A DNA stretch of 64,000 bases from Pseudoips prasinana (Eukaryota > Arthropoda > Insecta > Lepidoptera > Nolidae): positions 8,934,001 to 8,998,000 of the forward strand of contig OX621263.1 of the NCBI GenBank assembly GCA_951640165.1, given 5' to 3'. The notes under the pieces are model-generated. The model saw nothing but the letters and a program-made list of their open reading frames with translations, had not been told where the DNA came from and ran no database searches. The translations under genes were made by a program, and so were the position numbers. Positions 42,502-53,589 of this stretch are shown here, one piece after another; position 1 is the first letter of the stretch, and each line of letters begins with the position of its first letter.

Positions 42502-43392
42502 TAAGTAGAAAATGCACCGTTTATCTAAATAGTGAAATAAAGAATGACTTACCAAACCGAAAAGAACACGAAGACGAACAACCAACCCAAAAATCATAAC
42601 CAATTTAAATCAAAATTAATAAAACCATAATTAAAACCGAGACGACAGCCAAAACAGAGAGTAAATTTAGTAATAAATTAACTCCCTCCTTATTTTGGGC
42701 TACAACTGGCACTGTGACCACTCTAATTAAGAGAACTAACTAAATAATTATAAGGATTAATGTGTTTGTTCATTTATCACCAGTTCCCTTAAATAAATCC
42801 ACGTTTGATGCAAGGAGTGCGCATGCGACTATCAAAACTCCCGACACGCCCACTCGTCCCTCATTGGTCCATCTCTAATTATAACTTTCTGGCTCTTCAT
42901 GAGCTATTTGCATCGTTTAACGACATACAATTAAATTTAAACCTTAACAAAATATATTACGGTTTAAAATCGGGTGTAGTTTCTCAAGTAGTACTGTCAT
43001 CCAGAAAGACGCCCATTAGTAAAGACTCTCAATCTTCATTGGAATCAGTCGCACCACTGCCAGATATAACTAATTTGATAATTAAACAATTCTCAACCTT
43101 ATTATCAAAGTATTAAGGGTGAGAGATACTCAAGTATGCTGAGACGTGATTATGTTTTTCAAAAGAGGTAGTTAACATTCCGTCCCGAGACGTTTCAGCG
43201 GACGAATTGACAAAAACGCATCGTGAAACTTTCTTATTAGTTTAAATTATTACCCTGTGCGTAGCTTCACATTCAATAGTCGGGTGTTTAAGAAAACGAG
43301 AGTCAAAATGTCCCTTAAGCTGCGCGGGAGCACACGTTGGAACAATTAAATTCAAATAATCCGTTAGTTTTAAAATTAATTCGAAATTCAAA
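42502..43392 (+). promoter_or_regulatory. Presumed upstream region of the EH1-motif gene
   Basis: Repeat-poor compared with the rest of the window. Contains a perfect octamer ATTTGCAT (near 42908) and a CCAAT-type ATTGGT (near 42863). No TATA box clearly placed. The transcription start is not visible. An open frame at 42805-43116 has no recognisable protein. Regulatory role is inferred only from position. Confidence 0.3.
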
Positions 43393-43708
43393 ATGGATAA
43401 TACGGAGTCCGCAATGGACGTCGAAGAAATTAAAACTGAAAAAAATGAAAGTAAATTGCCGTTTTCAATTGAAAGTTTATTAGCGGATAAATTTGACAAG
43501 AACAATGATATTTCGAATGATGCCAATGCGTCAACAAGTGGTGTGTGTGAGTTGAAAAGTAATTTAGTTAGTGATGTGACTGATTTAAATGTTAATAATG
43601 AGTCTGATGATGACAGCTGTGATTCGGAACAAGTGGACGTTGAGAGTTCAACCGTCGGCGATGCGCTGGAGTTTCTCGATATGAAATCTTCTGATTATTC
43701 ACAATCAG
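43393..43708 (+). CDS. First coding exon of a probable homeobox gene with an EH1 repressor motif
   Basis: ATG at 43393 in strong context (TTCAAAATGG) opens 105 codons and one base, then CAG|GTACGT, a near-consensus donor. The peptide is acidic and Ser/Asn/Asp-rich. Around residues 24-33 it has LPFSIESLLADKF, a good engrailed-homology-1 (Groucho-binding) motif. LPFS(I/V)E(S/A)L(L/M)AD is the form found in Msx/Drop (muscle segment homeobox) proteins. The homeodomain is not in this exon and was not found downstream in the window, so the identity is inferred. Expected role: nuclear transcriptional repressor in development. The exon ends in phase 1. A transposon-filled intron follows, with a TIR element starting at 43753. 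Other EH1-bearing NK/Antp-class factors remain possible. Confidence 0.6.
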
Positions 43709-45410
43709 GTACGTCCTTAAACATTAGGTAAATTTCAATAATTAAACCTATAACGTAAAAGCTCCTATTACCGCCAGCTTTAGCTGTCTTAGGATTCACT
43801 TTAAAAAAATAGATATAAGCTGTTATGTTAGGAAAGATGTTATAATTTTTAATTAATCTCAATAAAGTATTCTTTGCAATTAAACACTTAAATTCAATAT
43901 TCAATAACGCAATAATTACTAAATAATGATTTAATCCAAAAGAGTAGTTGATTCTATTACCGACCCATAGAATGCGACAAGATTCTATTACCGATTTTTC
44001 TACTTCTTTTACCGACCGCTACGAAGATGTTACTTCTTCTATACTATAAAATAAAATATTTTTTTTTTAAAGTAACAATAGTATAATAGATAGTAACAAT
44101 AAAATAACAATAGTTATGAGATCACATTATTACAATATGAACATAATTATTTATTGCAACGATTAGAGAACTTACTTTTGTTATTTTAATTAATTAAAAA
44201 TGTAATCAATCTCAGAAAACAGTCTTCAAATAATTAAAAGCTTACTTTTTCATTACCTACATAGTAATTAGATATTATAAATCAATAACAAAAATATTTT
44301 TATCTGTAATACAATCACAAAATACCTTTATGATAGGTTAATTTTATAATAACACATTTATAATTCGCTCAATATAGAAACCGACTCCAAGATGCTTGGG
44401 ATTAATAAGGCTAGGAGAAGAGAGAGAGTAGTTAAATATAAAATAAATCTTATTGTAAATTATTTCCTACAATCCGTGTATCTAAATATCTATATGTACC
44501 TAGAAATAATTATAAATTAATTATATATTACTACGAATATGTTCTGACTATTTACAAGCGCTTTTTTAAAGTCTACGTAATAAAAATCTTTTTTATTTTA
44601 CTTTTTTATTTTAGAGAGACAGTAATCAATGACATAGAATTTAATTCTTCGAAAGAAGCTTTAAAAAGTTACATGGCCCTCATTCCGTCCCACCATTTTA
44701 TTTGATTTGAAAACATATGAAATATAGCAAATGCCATGAAGCCATGAATGAAACTGGATAGTAAATATTATTTAACATTAATAATATGGCCTGTGACAAA
44801 ATCTCTCAAAACGGCACGTTAGCAAGAAATAAGCCAATTTGTTCAAAAATATACATTTTGTTTTTGTGTACTACAATACTACCAAAAATAATGTCACAGC
44901 TGTGAGTCGGTAATAGAAACAAGTATGAAGGTTACAATATTCTATTAGCGACCAATAAAATTAATAATAACCAGATAAAATATCCGTTTCATGGAATACT
45001 GTTAAATTCGATCTCATTGCTATATTATTTCTTTTAGTCTCAGTTAGTCTTTAATTCAGATAATAATGGTTATTTACAATATAATATCGTTATAATAATA
45101 GGGATATTGTTTAACGTTGAGTCGAGTTTTACACAAAAACTTTAAGAAATAGCTGTGTCGTTAATAGAGCTAAAGAAGTAAAATAATTTTAAGAATTGAA
45201 CAAGAAAAAATATAAAAATTAAATGAGGTAGTTTCAAATAGATATTATTTAAAAATACTAAATGTTCTCAAAATTTAACAACGCCAGGGGTCGTTATTAG
45301 AATCAAGTTTTGAAATTTGGATTCTATTACCGCCTTAAATTGAAACATGATTTTATAACACAAAAACCAATAAGAAGTATTATATCAAGAGTTAATTTAG
45401 AACACAAATA

Positions 45411-46698
45411 TTAGGTCTTTACCTATGAAATTGCCGTTCTGCAGTACTGGCCATTTCAAATCAAAATAATTTTTGTTTGGCTAAGAATTCTAATTTCAAA
45501 TTAATTTTATTTTAAAAACATGGATTCTTTTTTCCAAAAGTAGTCATTTCTTTATTGATTAGTGTTACATTTTCATCGCATTTCAATCTTTTTCGTCATC
45601 ATGGATACGTTAAAAATTCGAGTAATTATGGAATATGAGTACCGTCGTGGCAGCAACGCGGCACAAGCGGCACGCAACATCAACGACGTTTACGGAGCTA
45701 ACACTACAAACCAACGCACCACCTGTTATTGGTTTGCTCGCTTCCGTTTTGGAAATTTCGACCTGAAAAATGAACCTCGCGGTCGTCCGAAGACTTTGGT
45801 CGACAATGACGAATTAAAGGCGGTTGTGGAAGCTGATGATACACAATCTACGGCTGAATTAGCAGCAGCTTTCGACGTTAGCGTCAAAACAATATTGGTC
45901 CATTTGCGTCAAATTGGCAAGGTAAAAAAGCTTGACAAATGGGTGCCCCACGAACTCAATGATCGCCAGCGCGAAGTACGCGTCGAGACGTGCCTTGCAC
46001 TGCTCAACAGACACACAAATGAAGGAATTTTGAACCGCATTGTTACCTGCGATGAAAAATGGATTCTGTTTGATAACCGCAAGCGCTCAGCAAGTTGGTT
46101 GGATCCTGGTTCAGCACCTAAACAATGCCCTAAACGAAAACTTACCCCTAGAAAAGTGATGGTCACTGTTTGGTGGTCTAGCGCCGGTGTGATTCATCAC
46201 AGCTTCTTACCAAACGGGGTGAGCATTACTGCAGATGTGTACTGTGAAGAACTGAGCACAATGATGGAGAAGCTGGCGCATCTCCAACCAGCATTGGTCA
46301 ATCGCTCGTCTCCGCTGCTCCTGCACGACAACGCGCGACCTCATACTGCACAGCAGACGGTCTCCAAGTTGCAAGAACTGGGGTTGGAAGCTCTCCGTCA
46401 TCCGCCCTACTCACCAGACCTTGCGCCTACAGACTACTACTTTTCCCAGAATTTGGATAACTTCTTGGCGGGAAAAAAATTCAATACCCGAGAGGCAGTA
46501 CAAAATGCCTTTGAAGAATTTGTTGCCTCCCGTCCAGCTGATTTCTTTAAGAAGGGCATCAATAAACTGCCACTGCGATGGCAAAGATGCATTGATTGCA
46601 TGGGTGATTACTTCGATAAATACAAATAAAAAAATTCATGAAAAAAATTCGTTTAAATTTTTTCATACAAAACGGCAATTTCATAGGTAAAGACCTAT
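45411..46698 (+). mobile_element. Complete mariner transposon (cecropia/Hsmar1 type)
   Basis: TIRs TTAGGTCTTTACCTATGAAA...TTGCCGTT and the inverse agree over about 28 bp with one end mismatch. TA target duplications are at 45409-45410 and 46699-46700. Length 1288 bp, normal for mariner. One uninterrupted transposase frame inside. It sits within the larger TIR element. Confidence 0.9.
45601..46629 (+). CDS. Mariner transposase, apparently intact
   Basis: 342 codons from ATG 45601 (an upstream in-frame extension to 45562 is unlikely), close to the usual 345. N-terminal two-helix-turn-helix DNA-binding region (AAQAARNINDVYG...; STAELAAAFDVSVKTILVHL), the WVPHEL linker motif, then a DD34D catalytic core: TCDEKW (D151), LLHDNARPH (D243) and SPDLAPTDYYF (D278). 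By hand count 34 residues separate the last two aspartates. Overall closest in memory to the cecropia subfamily (as in human SETMAR/Hsmar1): VTCDEKWI, KVMVTVWWSSAGVIHHSFL, FEEFVASRPADFF. No stops or frameshifts. It could be catalytically competent, but activity cannot be judged from sequence. Confidence 0.9.
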   Translation: MDTLKIRVIMEYEYRRGSNAAQAARNINDVYGANTTNQRTTCYWFARFRFGNFDLKNEPRGRPKTLVDNDELKAVVEADDTQSTAELAAAFDVSVKTILVHLRQIGKVKKLDKWVPHELNDRQREVRVETCLALLNRHTNEGILNRIVTCDEKWILFDNRKRSASWLDPGSAPKQCPKRKLTPRKVMVTVWWSSAGVIHHSFLPNGVSITADVYCEELSTMMEKLAHLQPALVNRSSPLLLHDNARPHTAQQTVSKLQELGLEALRHPPYSPDLAPTDYYFSQNLDNFLAGKKFNTREAVQNAFEEFVASRPADFFKKGINKLPLRWQRCIDCMGDYFDKYK

Positions 46699-47036
46699 TA
46701 TATACGTTACAGTTGTAATGTGATAGCAAGAAGACCAATCCATTCTTAGTGTATTATTTACCTTAAGTAATATTTAGGTGTACTTATGTGGCCGGAGATG
46801 CGACACTATGAAACGTGCGTCAATTTCGGGTGCGTCCCACTCATTGTCAAATTATTTCTTTCACTGGCTATTTACACACATAAACTTTACTCTTTTTGTT
46901 GCCCAACTCAAATAAATAACTAATTTTTATGGTATGACATTCTGGAACCCTATATTATGTCTGATATGAGTGATTTAAAAATTAGATCGTTAATAGAGTA
47001 CACTTTTTAGGGGGTCGTTAATAGGAGCTTTTACGT

Positions 47037-48454
47037 TATATAAACTTAACAATAAACTAAATAACGAAATCATAAATTAAATGTTATGCCTTAATGTTTT
47101 ATATACAATCCGTATAATTAAATATCTATATGTACCTAGAAATCATTATTTTTACTTAACTACATTATTAGAAACATGTTCTGATTATTTACAAGCGCTT
47201 TTTTAAAGATTCGTGAATAAAAACATTATTATTTTATTTATTTAATTATTACTCTTGCTGTAGTGAAGCATTTTAGCATGATTATTATTGGTCTGCGTCT
47301 GGGCGTAATTTATAAATATGGAATTAATATCTTGGGCCAATATAAATAACACACGGCCATGTGATTGTCTGTACTAAAGCAACCAGACAACTGATAAATA
47401 TACTTATATACAACATGTAACGTAATTAACGCACACCCTCAAACACCCCATTTAGAATATTAAATTGTAATCATAATACATACACTGAATTTTTAATTTA
47501 CCATGTATATGCATTGTTATTTACTAAACTAGTTTCTTGGAATAAAGTTTATTTTTCTTTATTTTGTATTGAATGATGGAATTTGTATAAATACAAATAA
47601 AACTACGATTTAAAAGTATTATTTCTTTGACTTAAGGTCCATTTCAATTCAAATAGAATAAAAAATTAACTATATTAAAAATGATATAAATCAATTCAGT
47701 AAACGATTCTAATCAAACTATTTTCAGGGTGTGCATTAATTAAGTTACATGTTGTATGTTTACTCAATGTTTATTCTATCTATTACCATTATTCACAATT
47801 AGGTACGTACTTTCACTGTAGTGAAGCATATTAGCATAATTATTTGTACTGTGTCTGGGTGTAATTTATAAATAAGGAATTAATATCTCGGGACAGTATA
47901 AATAACACGCGGTCATCTGATTGCCTGTACTATAGCAACCAGATAACTGATAAACATACTTATATTTTTCTATACTCTTTGTCTATTAATAATACCTTAA
48001 TATAGACACAACCATTGACTATATGTAGTAAAAATATTAGACGTAAACTTAAACATAATCTCTTGACAATAACTTGATACGAGCTAGCTAAATATCATTG
48101 CTATTATAAAATAAATTTTATAAACGTTTTCATACAATGGGTACCTAAATATCTATGTTACTAGAAATAATAATGTATACAACTATATTAGATAGGTACT
48201 ACAAACATGTTCTGACTATTTACAAGCGCTTTTTGAAAGTCGACGTGAATAAAAACGTTTTTTATTTATTTATTATCTACTCTCTGTCTAGTATTGTCTA
48301 TTACTAGTATTGTTCTGTGTCTAGGCGTAATTTATAAATAAGCAAATAAATATCTTGACAAAATAAATAACATGCTAGCTGAGTGCAAACTAGGCAGAAC
48401 CTGTGCTATGACAACCGGACAACAGAAAAACAAACTTATATATTTCTACTGTCT
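47037..48454. repeat. Diverged SINE-tail modules (two to three copies)
   Basis: Recurring set: TATCTATATGTACCTAGAAAT, TGTTCTGATTATTTACAAGC, TGTCTGGGTGTAATTTATAA, then ATAAATAACACACGGCCAT. Blocks start near 47100, 47800 and 48130; a related pair is inside the TIR element near 44480-44600, and a further one at 48978-49130. The last phrases are the reverse of the SINE-C tail. No gene. Confidence 0.55.
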
Positions 48455-48745
48455 CTGTCTAAGAGTTTTGGCGCCAACGCGGAATAGGACGCATCGAGGC
48501 TATGTTTTATTTTCAAAAACTGGTGTAAATTCGAGTTTTTATGTGTAAATATGGTGGATTTTTAGACATAACATCTTCGATAACGCACACATGTGGAGGA
48601 AAGTGCGAAATTGCCGTGAATTGTGATTTTTCGTGTTCAAACCAAAACTCCATAGAAGCCTCTAGCAAAGTCTCCACTGCTTTACTGGGGTAGGAATATG
48701 ACTTGACTGTGACGGACATGACTGACTGACTTTGAAATATAAATA
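48455..48745 (+). repeat. Interspersed repeat with GGCGCCAACGCGG-type end, copy 4
   Basis: GTTTTGGCGCCAACGCGGAA through GGACGCATCGAGGCTATG to GTCTCCACTGCTTTACTGGG. Best-preserved end of the family. Confidence 0.7.
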
Positions 48746-48848
48746 TTACAACTGAAGACGAGGCGGTATGGTCACAGATCCTAGCCTGCCCAATGAGGGC
48801 GAAAAAAAACATTGTCTCTGTCTAATTACTATTATTCACAATCTGGTA

Positions 48849-48972
48849 GTACACACGGCCATATATCAAGCTATATATTTCCAATATAAGCAGACCTCTC
48901 ATTGCATCGAAATCCTATACAACGAGGGATCAGCTTATACTGGAAATGTATAAAAAATGTAGCCGTGTGAAC
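48849..48972. mobile_element. MITE-D copy
   Basis: GTACACACGGCCATATATCA to ATGTAGCCGTGTGAAC, with AGCAGACCTCTCATTGCATC in the arm. Confidence 0.75.
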
Positions 48973-49202
48973 TTACACTATAGAAGTATTTTAGCACGAT
49001 TATTTGGTCTGTGTTTGGGTGTAATTTATGAATACCTAAGTAAATAAATATCTTGGGGCAAAATAAATAACACACTGCCATCTGATTCCAAACTAGGCAG
49101 AGACAACTGATAAACATATATATATATTTCTAATTGGGATCAGATGATTTTAGTTGTCCCAAGATTTTTTTTATTAATGTGCCAACCTAAATTAAATTTA
49201 TA

Positions 49203-49524
49203 CTAGCTGTGCCCCGCGGTTTTACCCGCGTTAAAGTTTATAAATTATCACAGCTCCTCCCCTGTCAGTGATAGCGTGATAATATGTAGCATATATGTTG
49301 ACCCGACCTCTTCGTAATATTAATGCAAAATTTGAAGTAAATCCCTGCAGTACTTTTTGAGTTTAGCCCGGACGTACATAGACAAACAGATAAACAGACA
49401 AAAATTCTAAAAACTATATTTTTGGCTTCGATATCCATTGTAGATCACGTCCGAAGTATCCTTTAAAAAAATATTCAATGTACCTACAGTTTTGACGTTG
49501 CTACGATTTTATTATATGTATAGA
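49203..49524 (-). mobile_element. Helitron-like element H9
   Basis: A|CTAGCTGTGCCCCGCGG hairpin end at left and TTATTATATGTATAGA|T at right. 322 bp, the longer subfamily with GTTGACCCGACCTCTTCGTA inside. Confidence 0.75.
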
Positions 49525-50434
49525 TGATATTTATATGTCACTATTTATTATATGACTAAGTGATATGGATCAAAGTATCCCAAGTATCAAACTACTTCTA
49601 AGTTATAGCTTGCACATTCAAGCTATAACTTAGAAGTAGTTTGATTAGCAAAACATTAATTATACAATAACTTTCTAAAGTAAACAATATAAAAGTTGTA
49701 GTACCTACAATACTTATGCAGGACGTATGATAAATTTAAATTACATTTTGATTTAAATAAACGTAAAATTTTTGACCATCTATATCAAAAACAATTGGAA
49801 AGACAGCCATCACTTCTTACTTCTACAACATTTACAATTACTTATATACAATTGATATGATATATAACTACTAGATGAGTAATTACCGCGCCAATGCGTA
49901 GCCACTGCACATATGGCCACAGCCATATGTGCAGCTAACGTCAGTTCAGTGCTCAGTGAGACGCCAACCTAGTTGAACCGAGAGAAAAATGGGTAAAATT
50001 GGGAGTGTTTGTATCTTATTTATTTTATTAGACATACTTACTTCATTACTTCATTTTATAAGAAATATATACTTTAAATAATTTACTTTATTACCAAATA
50101 TACATAGATACATTTTGTAATAAAATAAATTAATTTATATAATTATATGACAAAAATTTTCTATGGTAAGCAACACCAACCGGTCGTCTCATTTTTATAT
50201 GTTTGGCTTTCTCCATGTTAGCGACGTTATTGTCCTTGCCACCGGTGTAAGGAAGATAGATATATGTTTACTTTTAAATGTTTAGTGGTTTCAGTTCAGA
50301 GCTACGTCGATCGTCACTGTTGACTGGTGGCTACACTTTTTGCGACGCGCCATAATGAGGTTTTTATAACATAATGTTATAGACTAATTCTTTATTCAAG
50401 TCTAATTAATCACACAGTGCCTACAACTTATTTT
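49525..50434. other. Mostly unique stretch; palindrome and a possible short exon
   Basis: A perfect hairpin (CAAACTACTTCTAAGTTATA arms, 49589-49644) and CTGCACATATGGCCACAGCC near 49907. At 49990 an ATG in good context (AGAAAAATGG), downstream of TCAGTTCAGTGCTCAGTG (initiator-like), starts MGKIGSVCILFILLDILTSL, signal-peptide-like, ending after about 30 codons without an obvious donor. Not enough for a gene call. Confidence 0.3.
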
Positions 50435-50634
50435 TTTTTCTTATAATGACAACGCCCGCCCTTAGCAAATGTTTCCCTGATTCGCGGGCTGGCAGGGTAC
50501 CTCACAAAAATATAATTAAACGGACACAACATTCTGACTAAATCACTACTTATTTGTCACACAAATAGAGGTATTGTGCGGGAATCGAACCCGACACATG
50601 AAGTGGCGAGCCGATTGTCTTAATCGCTGCTCCA
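50435..50634 (-). mobile_element. SINE-R copy
   Basis: GACAACGCCCGCCC at the left, TTTGTCACACAAATAG in the middle, GGGAATCGAACCC B box; head degraded. Confidence 0.75.
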
Positions 50635-50812
50635 ATTTCGGTAAAAAAACGAAATTACACAAAATAATATACATTTTAAATAAAATAGCTTATGTTATTT
50701 GCTAATAATGTAGCGTTCCATAATTACTTTTAAAATAAGTTAAGTCGTTTTTGTGTTTATTCATTACAAACAAGCAAATATACAAAAAAGTCCAACCATT
50801 TCTCTTTATTTT

Positions 50813-51010
50813 TAAAGATTAATCCCGCAGCAGGGACTTGAATCCCTGTGTCGTGGGGTACTTCACAACAATATCTTTGACACAGATGGATATAAAATGC
50901 ATCCAGACTCAAAACAACCACTTATGGGTTACACAAATAATTGTCCTGTGCGGGAATCGAACCCGGGACATGAAGTTGTGAGGCGACGGTATTTACAACT
51001 GCACCACTAT
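50813..51010 (-). mobile_element. SINE-R copy
   Basis: CCCTGTGTCGTGGGGTACTT, TTATGGGTTACACAAATAAT, GGGAATCGAACCC, AACTGCACCACTAT. Confidence 0.8.
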
Positions 51011-51065
51011 AATAACAATAATATCCTGGGACATTATACACACACGGCTATCTGTGGATGTGATA

Positions 51066-51475
51066 TGTGTATTTTTTTTTTCTTTTTTTTTTTATTTCAA
51101 AACTTTATGCACAAATTTGTACAGAGGTGGACTTAATGCCGTAGGCATTTTCTCCCAGTCGACCTTGGGGAGGTGCAGAGATTAAACAGTTGGTAGGTGC
51201 ACAAAGTATAAGAGATTGGATAAATATTCGATACATAAATAATTTAAATATATAGTTAAATGTATAATATCTAATATATACAATACTATTACTACTATAA
51301 TATACTATATACAAATATACTATACATACATTATAATTTAATAGGTAGGGAAAGCACAACTCTGCTTACAAGTTGTTTAGAATGTGCTCTCTTAGCTTCA
51401 TTTTGAATGAGAAGCGGCTTTTGGCCAACCTGATTTCGAGAGGCAGCGCATTCCACAGAAGAATAGACTGAAAAA
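51066..51475 (-). mobile_element. CR1/Jockey-group LINE 3' end (GGACTTAATGCC family)
   Basis: The minus strand near 51475-51370 encodes QSILLWNALPLEIRLAKSRF...KMKLREHILNNL and stop, the ORF2 C-terminus. The 3' region has GGTGGACTTAATGCC and a reversed A-rich tail at 51070-51100. Confidence 0.75.
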
Positions 51476-51509
51476 AAAAGGAAGAGTGAATAAAGTCAGA
51501 ATGGTGAGA

Positions 51510-51587
51510 CGGGCATGGTGTATTCCCACCCAGGATAGATATTTGTGTGCATGAACATGTCTGTTTGTCCTGAGTCTGGGTGTAATT
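51510..51587 (+). mobile_element. SINE-C fragment
   Basis: TTCCCACCCAGGATAGATAT and GAACATGTCTGTTTGTCCTG match the SINE-C at 51941. Confidence 0.65.
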
Positions 51588-51795
51588 TTTTTTTTAAAGA
51601 CAACGCCGGCTCTGTGGATATTAATCCCTGTGTCGCGGGGTACTTTACAAACATATAATTGACGAACACAAAGCACATCCAGACTCAGAACAATTATTTA
51701 TGGGTCACTCAAATAGTTGCCCTGCGCGGGATTCAAACCCGGGACACGAAGCAGCGAGGCGAGGCTGTCTTAGGCGCTGCGCCACACGTGCAGTC
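51588..51795 (-). mobile_element. SINE-R copy
   Basis: AAAGACAACGCCGGCTCTGT, CCTGTGTCGCGGGGTACTTT, GGGATTCAAACCC B box, GCCACACGTGCAGTC head end. Confidence 0.8.
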
Positions 51796-51799
51796 ATCC

Positions 51800-52257
51800 T
51801 TTATTTATCCAATTATCTATATAAATATGTATTTACAAAAGAAAAGTAATATATGTTGTATATCAGTTATCTGGTTTCCATAGTACAAGCTCTGCTTAGT
51901 TTGGGATCAGATGGCCGTGTGTAAATAATGTCTCAGGATGGACGGGCCTGTTGGCGTGGTTGGTAGATACGCTGCCTTTCACGCCGGACGTCGTGGGTTT
52001 GATTCCCACCCAGGACAAATATTTGTGTGCATGAACATGACTGTTTGTCCTGAGTCTGGGTGTAAATTATCTATATAAGTATGTATTTACAAAAGAAAAT
52101 TAGTAGATATATGTTGTATATCAGTTATCTGGTTTCCATAGTACAAACTCTGCTTAGTTTGGGATCAGATGGCTGTGTGTGAATAATGTCTCAGGATATT
52201 AATCGAACCCACGACCTGCGACGTGGAAGGTCTCTACTAACCACGCCAACGGACCCG
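51800..52257 (+). mobile_element. SINE-C cluster (tail, full copy, reversed head)
   Basis: 51800-51940 is the tail of one copy (CTTAGTTTGGGATCAGATGG). 51941-52198 is a full copy: A box GCGTGGTTGGTAGA, B box GGGTTTGATTCCC, body GTGTGCATGAACATGACTG, end TAATGTCTCAGGATA. 52199-52257 is a reversed tRNA-like head (AATCGAACCCACGACCTGCG). Confidence 0.75.
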
Positions 52258-52343
52258 TCGCGCTTCGTTCTATAATATTAGTTCAGTTAAGATAACTATA
52301 GGATGCAGCCGTAAAACGTGTTTTATTTTAATTATGTCGTTTT

Positions 52344-52950
52344 AGGGTTCCGTAGCCAAATGGCAAAAACGGAACCCTTATAGATTACTCATGTCTGTCT
52401 GTCTGTCTGTCTGTCAGTCCGTATGTCACAGTCACTTTTTTCCGAAACTATAACAGCTGTACTGTTGAAACTTGGTAAGTAGATGTATTCTGTGAACCGC
52501 ATTAAGATTTTTACACAAAAATAGAAAAGGAACTAAAATTTTGGGGGGTCCCCGTACATTGAACTGAAACTCATTTTTTTTTTAATCGTACCCATGCATG
52601 TGGTGTGTCTATGGATAGGTCTTCAAAATGATATTGAGGTTTCTAATATCATTTTTTTCTAGACTGAATAGTTTGCGCGAGAGACACTTCCAAAGTGGTA
52701 AAATGAGTGTCTCATATTTTAGAAGTTACAGGCCTGTAACTTCTAAAATAAGAGAATGATAAAACTAAAGAAATATATGATGTACATTACCATGCAAACG
52801 TACAACGAAAATTGGTTTGAACGAGATCTGGCAAGTTGTTTTTTTTAATACGTCATAAATCGTAAACCGCAATTTGCTTTCATTTAATCAACTGAAATAC
52901 TTGCTGCTACGGAACCCTTCGTGGGCGAGTCCGACTCGCACTTGGCCGGT
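52344..52950 (+). mobile_element. GGGTTCCGTAG-family repeat, full-length candidate
   Basis: Begins AGGGTTCCGTAGCCAAATGG, holds a TGTCTGTCTGTCTGTCTG run and ends CTACGGAACCC-TTCGTGGGCGAGTCCGACTC, CACTTGGCCGG. Contains a perfect 34-bp palindrome (ATTTTAGAAGTTACAGG and inverse, about 52714-52747). A widespread type of repeat in Lepidoptera; class not certain. Confidence 0.65.
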
Positions 52951-52959
52951 TTTTTATTT

Positions 52960-53170
52960 AATTTAATTTATTTATTTATACTTAATGCACAAAACTGTAC
53001 AAAGGCGGACTTAATGCTAAAAACATTCTCTGCCAGTCAACCTTAGGTTGATGCAGAGATATTAATATGGTAGGTGCACTATAGACGAAGTATAATTACC
53101 AAAATACTTGACAAATAATATTAAATACAATCGTATAAATACAATAGTTTCATAACTACATACCATAATA
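52960..53170 (-). mobile_element. LINE 3'-end fragment (GGACTTAATGCC family)
   Basis: AATTTATTTATTTATACTTA (reversed tail), GTACAAAGGCGGACTTAATG, GCAGAGATATTAATATGGTA. Abuts H10. Confidence 0.6.
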
Positions 53171-53473
53171 TCTATACATATAATAAATTAGTAGGAAAGT
53201 CGAAACTGTACATTGAATTTTTTTTTAAAGGACTTGGTGCGTGATCTACAATCGATATCGAAGCCAAAAATATAGTTTTTAGAATTTTTGTATGTTTGTC
53301 TGTATGTATGTCCGGGCTAAACTCAAAAAGTACTGCATGGATTTACTTCAAATTTTGCATGAATATTACTAAGAGGTCGGGTCAACATTATAGACTACAT
53401 AATATCACCTACGGAGGAGGACCTGTGATTATTTATAAAGTTTTACGCGGGTAAAACAGCGGGGCACAGCTTG
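53171..53473 (+). mobile_element. Helitron-like element H10
   Basis: A|TCTATACATATAATAAATTA start. GCGGGTAAAACAGC, GGGGCACAG, CTTG end (CTAG mutated). Confidence 0.7.
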
Positions 53474-53589
53474 TAAATACATATATCCCCGCGGATTCCG
53501 TATATTTGAATTAAATTATTCCAATGTGTGTTCCATGTTGGCTCTCGTTTTCATAAACACCCGATTTTTAAATGAGAAGGTGCGCACAG

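Larger units (their letters stand above)
43753..47036. mobile_element. TIR DNA element with repeated TATTACCGAC motifs, hosting a mariner
   Basis: Ends ACGTAAAAGCTCCTATTACC (left) and GGAGCTTTTACGT (right, 47024-47036), each flanked by TATA (43749-43752, 47037-47040). Removing the mariner leaves about 2.0 kb of AT-rich sequence without a transposase frame. At least eleven copies of TATTACCGAC or its inverse (GTCGGTAATA/GTCGTTAATA) occur near 43768, 43962, 43986, 44013, 44896, 44941, 45157, 45289, 45324, 46987 and 47014. Copies near the left end are mostly in one orientation and those near the right end mostly in the other. Class unknown; non-autonomous. Confidence 0.65.

Noticed and set aside
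42805..43116. 103-residue frame upstream of the EH1 exon
   Set aside because: No recognisable domain, poor start context and no splice support; more likely promoter-side sequence.
49589..49644. microRNA gene
   Set aside because: The hairpin is perfectly paired, unlike most miRNA precursors, and similar perfect palindromes occur across the window; more likely a fold-back relic.
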